This document shows positions 32,078 to 41,761 of a stretch of 64,000 nucleotides of DNA, piece by piece. This DNA comes from Babesia bovis T2Bo (lineage: Eukaryota; Apicomplexa; Aconoidasida; Piroplasmida; Babesiidae). The translations under genes were made by a program, and so were the position numbers. Positions within the stretch are counted from its first letter, which is position 1, and each line of letters begins with the position of its first letter. The notes under the pieces are model-generated. The model worked only from the letters and a program-made list of their open reading frames with translations. It did not search any database and was not told the origin of the DNA. Location: contig NC_010575.1 in NCBI RefSeq assembly GCF_000165395.2, positions 1,101,001-1,165,000 on the forward strand, in the 5' to 3' direction.

Positions 32078-32668
32078 ATGTCGTTTAGGGAGCGTTTGAT
32101 AAATATTCATCGCGACACGGTTAAGGGTAGTCTATGGAATCGCCTCAATGTGATCCAAACTCTTATGATATTACATGGCGCCGAAATTATATGGATCGCT
32201 GTACTAATATGGCAAAACTGGGTTTTTGAGACGAAATTGATGGGTAGTGGATTCACCGAACACTGGATCATACATCTTGTTTGTACTATTTTGGCGCTTA
32301 TGCCATTCATACCTGGGACGTTCTGGCTATATCTTAGCTTTCCCCTACACCTAATTAAACTGTTGCAGCCATCATATGTTGTCGGCATCATGGGTGGTAA
32401 AATGTCGTCTTGGTTTCTCAACCATAGAGGAGCACGTGATCAAGATATATATGATAAAGTTTTGAATACTGCACTCCGCAGTGGATTGCTTAGTACATTG
32501 ATATCGATAAATTTTAAAATATATCTTTCTGCAGCGGTATTATGGTATCATTTAGTATTAGAACGCATTAGGAGTGCTGGGGGAACTGGATGCGAAAAGA
32601 AAACCGCCTTGGAACTTGAAATGGAAGCGGCAGGCGCAAAGGAGCACAATACATGTGATATGATATGA
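32078..32668 (+). CDS. multi-membrane-span protein, copy 2 of a tandem pair
   Basis: A single-exon frame of 196 residues starting at the first in-frame ATG (32078). Three to four hydrophobic segments are visible: LMILHGAEIIWIAVLIW, WIIHLVCTILALMPFIPGTF, LYLSFPLHLIKLL and ISINFKIYLSAAVLWYHLVL. The tail RSAGGTGCEKKTALELEMEA matches the tail of the preceding gene, whereas the membrane parts have diverged. Unlike copy 1 it has no intron. It is the last gene before the AT-rich block, and its stop lies inside a TGATA microsatellite. Function unknown. Confidence 0.65.
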   Translation: MSFRERLINIHRDTVKGSLWNRLNVIQTLMILHGAEIIWIAVLIWQNWVFETKLMGSGFTEHWIIHLVCTILALMPFIPGTFWLYLSFPLHLIKLLQPSYVVGIMGGKMSSWFLNHRGARDQDIYDKVLNTALRSGLLSTLISINFKIYLSAAVLWYHLVLERIRSAGGTGCEKKTALELEMEAAGAKEHNTCDMI

Positions 32669-32677
32669 TATGATATG
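32656..32677. repeat. TGATA microsatellite overlapping the stop of membrane gene 2
   Basis: Four perfect TGATA units run from 32656 to 32675 and continue two more bases. The stop codon of the second membrane protein gene (32666-32668) falls inside the repeat, so unit gain or loss would change the end of the protein. Confidence 0.8.
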
Positions 32678-35600
32678 AACATTGATATTGACAGATGAAT
32701 TTTTAATTAACAACTATGCAATTAACTGCAATTGAGTTTGTTAATGATGTTATCATATATAATAGGTTATAATGGAAATTCTTTGTTATATTGTTTTACT
32801 TGAACGATGTATGGATCAATTCATAGGCAATCATAGATGTTACGTTCAACTATATCTAACCTATCGGTATTTGACAATGAATTATTCTTATGGTGTATGG
32901 TTAACATCAGAATCCTTTTATGTCTATTATTGTATAAATGTCAATGTCATATAGGTTATGATAAAACAGCATACTCTCTGTTGACAACACTATAATATAT
33001 ACGATTAAATGTATTTAAAACACCTGATGGTCTAGGAATGTAGTGGGTATTTTCCAACATATACATCCTATTTTGTAATTTTATTAGGTTCTTGTCCTTC
33101 TGAAAAGTAGAGCCGTATACAGCTTTTAATCATATATAATTTGGATAATGTACTATCGACATATTCATTTTGTTCTTTGATGATTTGCAAAAACCCTACA
33201 GTTACATGGCTCTACCTTTTAATTTCCATAGCTGCTGCATATTCAACTGGACTATATCTCGAATGCTGTTTCACATAAATTGAAACTTATTTGTTATTTT
33301 AAATATAAACCATTGGGACTATTATCTATGCCTTTATATTTATACTTGTTGTGGCGTGTTTAGCCCCCTTATTTCAATAGTTAGATTATGTATATACCGA
33401 TATATATCATGAGTTCCACTACTTAAATAATGACCATTATGGTGCTCAAAATCATAATTGAGACACCCGAACATACCATATATATCTTTAGAATGCAGGA
33501 TATATCACATGTTAGTGCTGACGATTATATATTAGAGAACCATCTGTTCAATTATAATCGTACCTTTTCATTTAAAAATGAATTTAACCAAACATTTTAT
33601 TTGCCACGATCGGACGCAAAAAATCAGTAGTGGGTATAATGGTCTATGGAATTCCACTTTCAAAGATTTCTGTATAGGGAGAACAAGACAAGTTTAGAAT
33701 TCATATAGAGACGCTCCACTACCAATTACCAATGTTGGAATGAGTTTAGATGACACAACATCTTGTTAGGGTGATTACATAATATGGTGCCCAACTTACT
33801 ATCGGTATAAAAATGTCATACTGGGATATTGTTTCTGTAAGTATAATATTCTACGAAGGTCATTGCTTTACCATTTACATGCATTGATAAAAGCGAGAGA
33901 GTTCCATTCCAATTTCATTACTTTCTTTATCATATTTTACAACCTGTGATAGAAAAAAATCATCTAGAGTGTTTCGAATAATACAGATGGATTTTGTATG
34001 CTGAAATAAACATAAAAGCATTTTATATACATTTTGATGAGATATGCTTCAAATAAGTAATTTCTATAGTGCAGTGAACTTTCAAATAATATAGCTGCGG
34101 ATTGACCAGTTGTGTTATTTAAGTTATTTTATCTTATAGCACATAGCACGATTGATCATTTGGTCATGTGGTGATAAGATTCATCTATACAGAAAAGGTT
34201 TATCATTGGAAAGTTTGTCAAGCATGGTGGGGTAACTCGATGAAAACACAATGGGGTTGATGATTTCGTGTTTTTATGTAATGTGGTGCTTGTACCGTTG
34301 GGAACTTCTTGAAACCCCATATTTGTATGACATAGAAGGTTGATGATATCTGTGTCAATATAGTTAACATTTGGGTAGATGCATTATTTAAATATGCGTA
34401 GATGATGATCTCTGCACCGTATCACATTATTATTTCAACTCTGAAGATCATCAGACAATGTATTGATACGTCAGCAAACAAAATATTTTTTTAGAATTTT
34501 TAAAGTTGTATTATTCTCTATAGAAAGAAGTATAAGCTCAAATATGATAGCTCTTTAATTAACGTTCTATGGTTGCGAATATATATACATACCACGATGT
34601 TTGCTACAAATTATTTTATTTAAAATGCAACGCTGATGTTTTTACTTTTAATGCATCGTATGAAATGTTTACAGACCCATCCTTGCGATTATTAATCTAA
34701 TTGATTCAGAGATTCAGAATTCAGACATCACATATTGAGGTACCTCTAACTATACGAAGTACTAAAATAAAGGAAATACCATAAGTGTTCCAAATTAAAT
34801 GTGCCCCAATCTTTGAAACCGAACTCATTCCATTGACTCGGTCAACACTGTTCGTAAATGGGATTCCTTTGTCATCTCATCGATCACCAGTAAAGCCTTT
34901 TAAGGGGTATACCTATGTTTGCACATTTTTTTGTTCGGATAACGTAGGTGATGAGAATACACTTAGGCGTTACCGTAGATGCAAAAAAGTATGATCCATT
35001 ACTATCTCACAATCATCACCATGTACAAATACCTATAACACGATTGTTTTTTAGTGAAAACTGTAGAGAATACTTTCATATGCTTATATGTGAGATAATA
35101 CAAGCATGGAAAACATAGTATGCTATACGTTTCATGTGGTGTTTTGTGGTAGATAATGAACATATGCATCCTGCACTCAACTTTTGCATATATATATTAA
35201 TAATATTGCATATAGTTCAAATGAATGTTCCATTTGTGTTAAATATATATAATTTGCCATGTAAAGGAGTTACCTCATACTGAACCATAAATTTAAATAA
35301 AATCCTCATGTTACTAAAGCATGATCCTGAGTGGTTTTAAAGGCTAGATTTGAATAAATGAATATATAGTAAGGAATATATTTCATGAGCCAGAACATAA
35401 GGAGTGTTCAAAGTAAATGTCACTTATAAGTCATCTGAGATATATGCATCATCCTCCTTAATATCAATGAAAAACCAGAATTAGAAATTATATGTCGTTG
35501 TTAAGGTATCATACAATTTTCCAGAAAGGAATAAATTATATAAAGAGATATTTAAGAAAAAATCTCAAATGGGGAAAGTAGAATGATGTTCATGAAAAAG

Positions 35601-35884
35601 AATACATATTTACCGTTGGATCCTGGAACATTATTTTTATGTAGAATAGCAAAAGAATAACACATATATGAGATTTTCGTATTATTACATATGGGAAGGG
35701 CAAATGATATACACGAATACAAAAGGAGAAAATCATATTGCTCTATCGGCTGAAGGAACAAAATTTCTACTACATGAGCGAGTCTGTGTGATATTATGGT
35801 GCATCAAGATATTATAAAATCAATGTTCATCTGAATAAGCATAATACGATAGATCTTTATTAAAATGTGATGTTGGGCAGAATT
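32669..35884. other. 3.2 kb AT-rich gene-free block; candidate centromere or replication origin
   Basis: No coding frame with an ATG and good composition is seen over 3.2 kb, the longest gap in the window. Hand counts give 16 G+C in 60 bases at 33241-33300 and again at 35161-35220, against 33 in 60 at 11101-11160 in the FtsH gene. Small frames at 32772-32954, 33430-33630 and 34785-34994 look like chance. There are no long tandem arrays, but there are many A/T runs. The strand composition changes sign around here (see findings). Centromeres of related parasites are also AT-rich, gene-free and a few kb long; the assignment is inference. Confidence 0.45.
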
Positions 35885-38695
35885 TCATGACTTCGTATAA
35901 GACATTCCGTCTATTTGGTGCTGTAAATGGTCCATTGCATTTTGTATTAGGTTCTCATCTACCACTGTTTCATTCTGAGACTCCGATTTTAGCTTAGACA
36001 AGTGATTTTGCAACGGTTCTATTTTAGCAGAATTTGGATCACCATTATCTGAGTATTTTCTAGACGACTCTATCATAGGATCCGGTGGATTGTATTGGGT
36101 TTCTGGTCGCGATTGCTCCACGATCCTTGTGCCATCGTCTAATAACTTTTCTCGGGCCTCATAGAGTCGGTTGAATTGATTCATTGCTCTTCTCTTTATA
36201 TCTGCATTCATAGGCTCTTTACCAAATTTATCGGGATGCCACTGCTTACAAAGTTGATTAAAAGCTTGTTTAATTTCTCTAGGACTGGCTGTACTTGGTA
36301 AGCCCAATATTTGGAACATCGTTGCTCCTATTTGTGATCTCAATGCAGCCATCTTCTCATCATCTACAACACCACAGTTTTCACGCATCAGGTAACAAGT
36401 TTTTACGGCGTTATCCCAATCAAGCAATTTTTCATAGGCCTGTATACAAGTGACATACGCGTTTGTATAATTGGGAATGTGCTCAATACATAGTTCACAG
36501 GCCTCGACAGTTTCAGTCCATCTATCTAGATGCATCAGGCTTCTTGCCTTATTATAGTATAATTTTCCCAAATTAACATCTCGTTGTAAACTATCCGTCG
36601 GGGCACTTATGGATAGCGCTTCCAATTGCTTTGTTATGGCATCGCAGTACAAAGTCAAAGCCCCTTCGAAATCATCTTCTTTGTATTTATTTGAGCCTTT
36701 TGACGCAATTTCAACTACTGCTAGCCCAAGCAGTTCCTTACGCATTTTACCCTTGGCAATATCTAATGGTGTTTCACCCCTCTGATTAGGCTTATACATA
36801 TAATCTGTATGTATACTGTAGGGTTTTAACGCTTGAGCCACGGCAATAGCATCTCCCTTCACTATGCGATGCCACAAATTCTCACCATCGTGAGGATCAG
36901 ATGGAAACTTCTCAAAATCGAATTCTAGCATTTTTAGATACCTGTACGATTGTGTGGAATTGCATGAATCACCAAAGCTCCACATTACTGGATGCCTGAT
37001 ACGTTCCGCATAATTGGGAACCATTTGAAAGTCAAGAAATCTATGTAATATGCCTTCCTTCAATATGTCACAGACTCGAAAGTTATCGGAATACATTGCA
37101 ATAAACAAGTAGTTATACAAGTTGTGTATATGACTATATTTGAATATACTGCGCAATACAACCCGATTTAAAACAATTCCCATTTGCTCACGATGTAAAT
37201 CATTAGACTGGGCAGGATCCATACTGAACCTCCTATTTGGATGACTATTTTCCATCTCCGCTATCACAAGTTGTTCGAATTCACTTGGGTAGGGGTAGCG
37301 ATTAGTAAATGGAGAAAGATGCTCCTCCACAAATATTCTCTTGACACCATGTTTCAAAGCAGAATGTTTTATACGTGTATGCAACACATCAGCATCGCTG
37401 CGAATACCTCCATTAATGAATTCGACCAGTTGTCTACAGTTGACCACATCAGGCATTGCCCTTATATCACGGTAGAGCTCTGCCTGGAATGTTGGAGATG
37501 ATGACTGCTTACTGCCTATATAAAGGCTGCTCTGTAAAGATTTAATGAAAGCTCGTTGTTGATGGGTGAAATCACTGTACTCTTTTGTCACAGGAGGCAA
37601 CGTTTCCAATTCATTAATTTCTCTATCCACATGATTTTCTGTTTCCTTGCTTTCATCAGATTGTCTCACTTCTTTGTTGTGGTTGCTTAAACGTTTTATT
37701 TCTGCCTCTAAATTAATTACTTTATCTTCAAGTTTACGCTTTTCTTCATCATATACAGTTATTTGGTTTTGCAGTTGTAACAATTCTTCATGTTTCAAAT
37801 GGTTGTCTCGTGCTAAAACTTTACAAAGTTCCTCAAGACTACGCTGGTGAGCAATTCGATGCATGGGCATAGATTCTAACTGATTAGCAATAGTTCGCAA
37901 GGATTGAGCTAAGGCGTGACAACCATGATCAACTGGAGGCGTTTGTGCATTAAACTCTTTTGAATCAAATGAATCATGATCTAATTTTACGTCAACCGAT
38001 GGACTAACTTCAAATTCATTTGCCGACGATTTAGATTCTTGAGAGTATTGTGGTTTAAGCACCTTATCAGGGTAGGAATTTGTATACATACTGTTGCTTT
38101 TAGTGCTATTTTCTTGGCTAATACCGGATTCAGATCCTACTGTACTTACTGGGTCAGCGAAGTGAATTTCATGTTCCAATATCATCGGACTTTCGTCATC
38201 TGTTGATGTTTCACTTTCACGACCCATATATCTTTGGCTTGACATGAACTCATCTTGCACAAACTCTTTCATCTTGAATACCTCATCTAATGCAGTTTCA
38301 TATAGAATGGAAGTGTAATCTTCGTATTTGCTTGACCTTGGACTACGCCTTCTACGACATGTTGCACTTTTCTCAGCGAATTGTGAATCGGGCACAGTCC
38401 CACGCAAACGGGACTCTCGTTTCGACGGATCATTTGTCTCCTTTTTTTGAGCATCATGAGCTTGTCTATGAGGATGATTTTCAGAGTAAACACTTGCATT
38501 TTCATTTTTCTTCTGTTTTTGGCTTTTATTTTGGGAATCATCATATGTACTGGACATTCCCCATCGCAAGTCCCTTAGATATTCATGAAGTCTGTTTGTT
38601 GTGTTACCGTAAGGCGCCTTTTCCTTTTTACTATACTCCATATCACTATAATGACCCCAATTTATGGGTTTTGAACATGTATCTCCACGTTTCAT
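35885..38695 (-). CDS. TPR / J-domain co-chaperone with N-terminal coiled coil
   Basis: A single frame of 936 residues. The first ~290 residues are Ser/Glu-rich and disordered. A coiled coil (about 300-350, LLQLQNQITVYDEEKRKLED and onward) follows. Around 640-675 is an ankyrin-like stretch (RGETPLDIAKGK), then TPR units (YKEDDFEGALTLYCDAITKQ; LYYNKARSLMHLDRWTETVE). A J domain lies near 790-860 with an intact HPD motif in CKQWHPDKF. TPR-J proteins of the DNAJC7 type bridge HSP70 and HSP90. The N-terminal half is lineage-specific and not recognised. It is the first gene right of the AT-rich block. Confidence 0.8.
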   Translation of the reverse strand: MKRGDTCSKPINWGHYSDMEYSKKEKAPYGNTTNRLHEYLRDLRWGMSSTYDDSQNKSQKQKKNENASVYSENHPHRQAHDAQKKETNDPSKRESRLRGTVPDSQFAEKSATCRRRRSPRSSKYEDYTSILYETALDEVFKMKEFVQDEFMSSQRYMGRESETSTDDESPMILEHEIHFADPVSTVGSESGISQENSTKSNSMYTNSYPDKVLKPQYSQESKSSANEFEVSPSVDVKLDHDSFDSKEFNAQTPPVDHGCHALAQSLRTIANQLESMPMHRIAHQRSLEELCKVLARDNHLKHEELLQLQNQITVYDEEKRKLEDKVINLEAEIKRLSNHNKEVRQSDESKETENHVDREINELETLPPVTKEYSDFTHQQRAFIKSLQSSLYIGSKQSSSPTFQAELYRDIRAMPDVVNCRQLVEFINGGIRSDADVLHTRIKHSALKHGVKRIFVEEHLSPFTNRYPYPSEFEQLVIAEMENSHPNRRFSMDPAQSNDLHREQMGIVLNRVVLRSIFKYSHIHNLYNYLFIAMYSDNFRVCDILKEGILHRFLDFQMVPNYAERIRHPVMWSFGDSCNSTQSYRYLKMLEFDFEKFPSDPHDGENLWHRIVKGDAIAVAQALKPYSIHTDYMYKPNQRGETPLDIAKGKMRKELLGLAVVEIASKGSNKYKEDDFEGALTLYCDAITKQLEALSISAPTDSLQRDVNLGKLYYNKARSLMHLDRWTETVEACELCIEHIPNYTNAYVTCIQAYEKLLDWDNAVKTCYLMRENCGVVDDEKMAALRSQIGATMFQILGLPSTASPREIKQAFNQLCKQWHPDKFGKEPMNADIKRRAMNQFNRLYEAREKLLDDGTRIVEQSRPETQYNPPDPMIESSRKYSDNGDPNSAKIEPLQNHLSKLKSESQNETVVDENLIQNAMDHLQHQIDGMSYTKS

Positions 38696-38897
38696 TTTTT
38701 GGCGATTGAAGTTACATTATAATTCTAGAACGTCACAAAAAACTAGCTCGGAATGCATAGCATATATGTTTTAAGCTAATGATCTTCAACCACGTTAGCG
38801 ATCCTTTGACAAAAAACGTACTGTATCTATACGGTGATGTAGATTGCACAAGATTTATGGAATACAACCTTACAGTTCAATTCCAAATTGTTTAATC

Positions 38898-39230
38898 ATG
38901 ACTCATTTCCGTATAACAGAAGCATACGACACGTTGGTCAGATTGAATAGCACTAATTATCCCTGTCTTTTGGAGCGACTGCTGCAAATCCTTGAGTTTT
39001 ATGACGAAAGATGTGTTACCCAAATAATACTTGCTAACACATTTCAAGCATTTGGTACGTATATTTAAGCGCTTAAATGTCTAATGTGTTTGTGCAATTT
39101 AGATATGCGCATCACTGGACCACGTCCTTTACACATAGTTCTATTGTTCCCTCTGCAAGGCCAATGTCCCACAAAATTGCGGGCACAAAGCATGCGTGTT
39201 GTATTATTTAAGCACTCCCCGCTCGGATAA
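38898..39230 (+). CDS. possible small gene of 94 residues, unrecognised (2 exons)
   Basis: ATG 38898 opens a helical sequence (MTHFRITEAYDTLVRLNSTN, then LLERLLQILEFYDERC). At 39055 a GTACGT donor and an AG at 39102 define a 48 nt intron; the spliced frame continues as DMRITGPRPLHIVLLFPLQG and stops at 39228-39230. Exons: 38898-39054 and 39103-39230. The in-frame intron and absence of internal stops support a gene, but the intron length is atypical here and no family is recognised. It ends 147 bp before CTNNBL1. Confidence 0.4.
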
Positions 39231-39377
39231 GCCTATTTTAACATTCTAAGTTTCATGAAATAACACATGTGTACAGTTTGCCACCCACATATGGCGCGTT
39301 ACGGTGTTAATAACCAAAACATCCAACATATGTCTTAATCGCAGATTCAATACTATATTTTAAGCAGAATTGTTATA

Positions 39378-41112
39378 ATGGATTCTGTTGCTAACGAGGT
39401 AAGTTAATAAGCTTATACTGGATACGTATTTGACGGGGATTCCATAACATCTGAATGTGGCTCACAACTAACAGGAACAAGATGGAATAACGGCTACGAA
39501 TATACAGCGTCACGTTTCCACGCTCGAGAAACGTTTGTCGCGTAACAGCCAGGCTAGACTGGACTATCCGGATGATCCTGAAAGGTAAGACGGAAGTTGA
39601 CTTCTGAATTTATTCCAGATGGGTAAAATCTGAAGTTGATCTAGACGAACAGATTCATAAATTTAGTGATATAGGAGCGCAACCTGAGTTATTTCCACTA
39701 TTCGAAGAGTTAGGAGGCCTACGCCTTTTACGTGATGCGTTAATACACCCAAATATCGGTAAGTTTTTAAACCATAACCTTATAACAATTTAGACATCGC
39801 AATATCTACACTGAAAGTACTTTCTGAGCTCATAGATGTAGAATCTTTGGTTCGGTTAAAGAAAGCGGAGCACGTACTATCTGTATTAGAAGCGCTTTCG
39901 TTGCACACACACTGTGCCAAAGTGCTTTTAGAAATCGACGAAGATGCTGGAGAGCTTGATTACGAAGGTGTTAAGAGCGCGTTTGAGCTGCTGGAGAACT
40001 TATTGGACCTCTTTCCCTCTATTGCTACAGATTTAGGGTCGAATCGTCCTTTGTTGACCTTTTTGCTACGTCGAATGAAAAACAGCAAAACAGTTGAATA
40101 TGATTCAAATAGGGTGCATGCTTGTGAGATTTTATGCATCCTACTTCAAAACTCAGAGGAATGCAATTCAATAGTTGGCGGTTCGGATATTGGAGGAATA
40201 GAGAAACTTCTACGTATAATAGCGGTTTTTCGCAAGAAGGATCCTGAGGGAGTGGAAGAAGAAGAGCTGGTGGAAAATGCTTTTCAATGTCTATGCAGCT
40301 TAATGTTAATGTGAGTTTGATAGCAGGTGCAACACATCCATAAGCAGCCCATCACATCGCACATCATTTGGTAAACTACAGGGATTAATCCTTTTGATTC
40401 GGCTTATCAAGGAACGAAGATCCACGTACCGTCTTGCCGTTACATTACTGGATTATGCACTAATGGACTGCCCAGAGAACTGCCATTTATTCATCAAAGG
40501 GTTAGTTGTTGTCTAAACAATCCCACGTTGAATAGGATGGGTTTAAGATGCATATTTAGTATTTTAATGGGCAAAGGTGTTCGCACAAAACAAAGCCCAG
40601 CCGATCAGAAAGCCAATGACGAACACATTTTGGGCGTGTTGCATTCGTTGGTTACTAACAGCTCCGGTAATGAGCTCGCTAGGGTAATCAACAAATTCAC
40701 TGAGCACAAATACGAGAAGTTAGAACGTTTGATCGAGGTCCATAACAAATATACAACACTGAGTCGTTCTGCATCGCATAGTATGGAATCAAAAGATCCA
40801 ACAGGTGAATACCTAGAGCGCTATGAAGCTGGATTATCTGTCTGCCAGATTGCAGACTGCATTTTACTACGGCTTTACAACCTGGATAATTCTAACCTAA
40901 GGGCATGTATATTCTTACTTCTTCACAACAAGGGAGTGGATATGCAAGACATATATGAAAATGTATCAGGTAAGCATGAAACTTGATCGTATCCAACATG
41001 TTTAGATTACATCAACCATTTGGACAAAGATGCATCCGAAACTAGGGAAACCATGGACCGCTTGCTGAAGTCATTTCTCATCGCTGCAAGCGACAGTGGT
41101 CTCTTTAAATGA
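39378..41112 (+). CDS. CTNNBL1: beta-catenin-like protein 1 (CTNNBL1), spliceosome-associated (7 exons)
   Basis: Exons 39378-39398, 39475-39584, 39619-39758, 39794-40310, 40345-40500, 40536-40969 and 41006-41112 join in frame to 494 residues; introns are 76, 34, 35, 34, 35 and 36 nt. The spliced protein follows CTNNBL1 throughout: STLEKRLSRNSQARLDYPDD, ERWVKSEVDLDEQI, NAFQCLCSLMLI, GMGLRCIFSILMGK, RVINKFTEHKYEKLERLIEV and EYLERYEAGLSVCQIADCIL. It is an armadillo-repeat protein bound to the PRP19/CDC5L part of the spliceosome. Without splicing only two fragments are visible, which could be mistaken for a broken gene. Confidence 0.92.
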
Positions 41113-41761
41113 TCACTTGGATTTGTGCCTAAAATATTATCGGTATGCGTTGTTCACGATTTAAAGTGTGTGAAGTAATCGTATAATCGCGAGATGAGGT
41201 AATTTGTTCCCTTATCGGTACATTTAGACAAATATGCCATCATCTACAAATTGGGCATATTTAAAGGTTCAGTCCATAACGTTACCTACACATTAATGTA
41301 GTATAATCGGATCAATTAAATACAGTTTCTTGGAACGCGAAAATGCGGAGAACAAACATGATTAGAGCTGCACCTGGTCGCATGGCTCGCGGGGCACGCA
41401 AACAGCTGTCTGGTCTGATTCCTTCATCAAATAGAAGCCTCTGCCTACACAGAACATACGGAAACATTCCATTTGTATCTGAAAACTCTAAATTCGCGAG
41501 GTGTGTCGCCTCTAGCGAGAGAGGCTGGCTATTATTTTATACACATCGCAGAGTTAGCTTTGTTATCTCGCGAATAAAGGGATAAAACACACCGACCGTT
41601 TATAGGTGTTTTTACAGTTTGAGCTACATGCTTAAACGTTTTGGATAATTAAGGATATAGACAACGAAATCTCTACCAGGTTCAACCTTTGTCTGCTTGA
41701 GAAGACATTGGAAGTGATCACAGCTATGCTGATGTGTGAACATTGATTCTGGATTAGGACA
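41113..41761. other. intergenic, tandem plus-strand genes, with a structured element
   Basis: A 649 bp region between CTNNBL1 and the carbonic-anhydrase-related gene. An open frame of 80 codons (41343-41585, basic, Arg-rich) is not convincing, because it covers a strong inverted repeat described separately. The rest probably holds a 3' UTR and promoter. Confidence 0.45.
41492..41575. other. nested inverted repeat, possible structured RNA element
   Basis: ATTCGCGAG (41492-41500) pairs perfectly with CTCGCGAAT (41567-41575). Inside, GCCTCT (41508-41513) pairs with AGAGGC (41520-41525) around a 6-nt loop, and GCTGGC can pair with GTTAGC using two G-U pairs. This would fold as a closed multi-branch structure of 84 nt. 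No RNA family is recognised. Confidence 0.4.

Noticed and set aside
33430..34994. Small open frames (33430-33630, 34785-34994) in the AT-rich block
   Set aside because: Short, low coding character, and one has no ATG.
39378..41112. CTNNBL1 looked like a broken gene with several frameshifts
   Set aside because: All frame changes fall at GT...AG introns, mostly of 34-36 nt, and splicing restores an intact protein.
41343..41585. 80-codon Arg-rich open frame
   Set aside because: It spans a strong inverted repeat and shows no domain; the frame is probably accidental.
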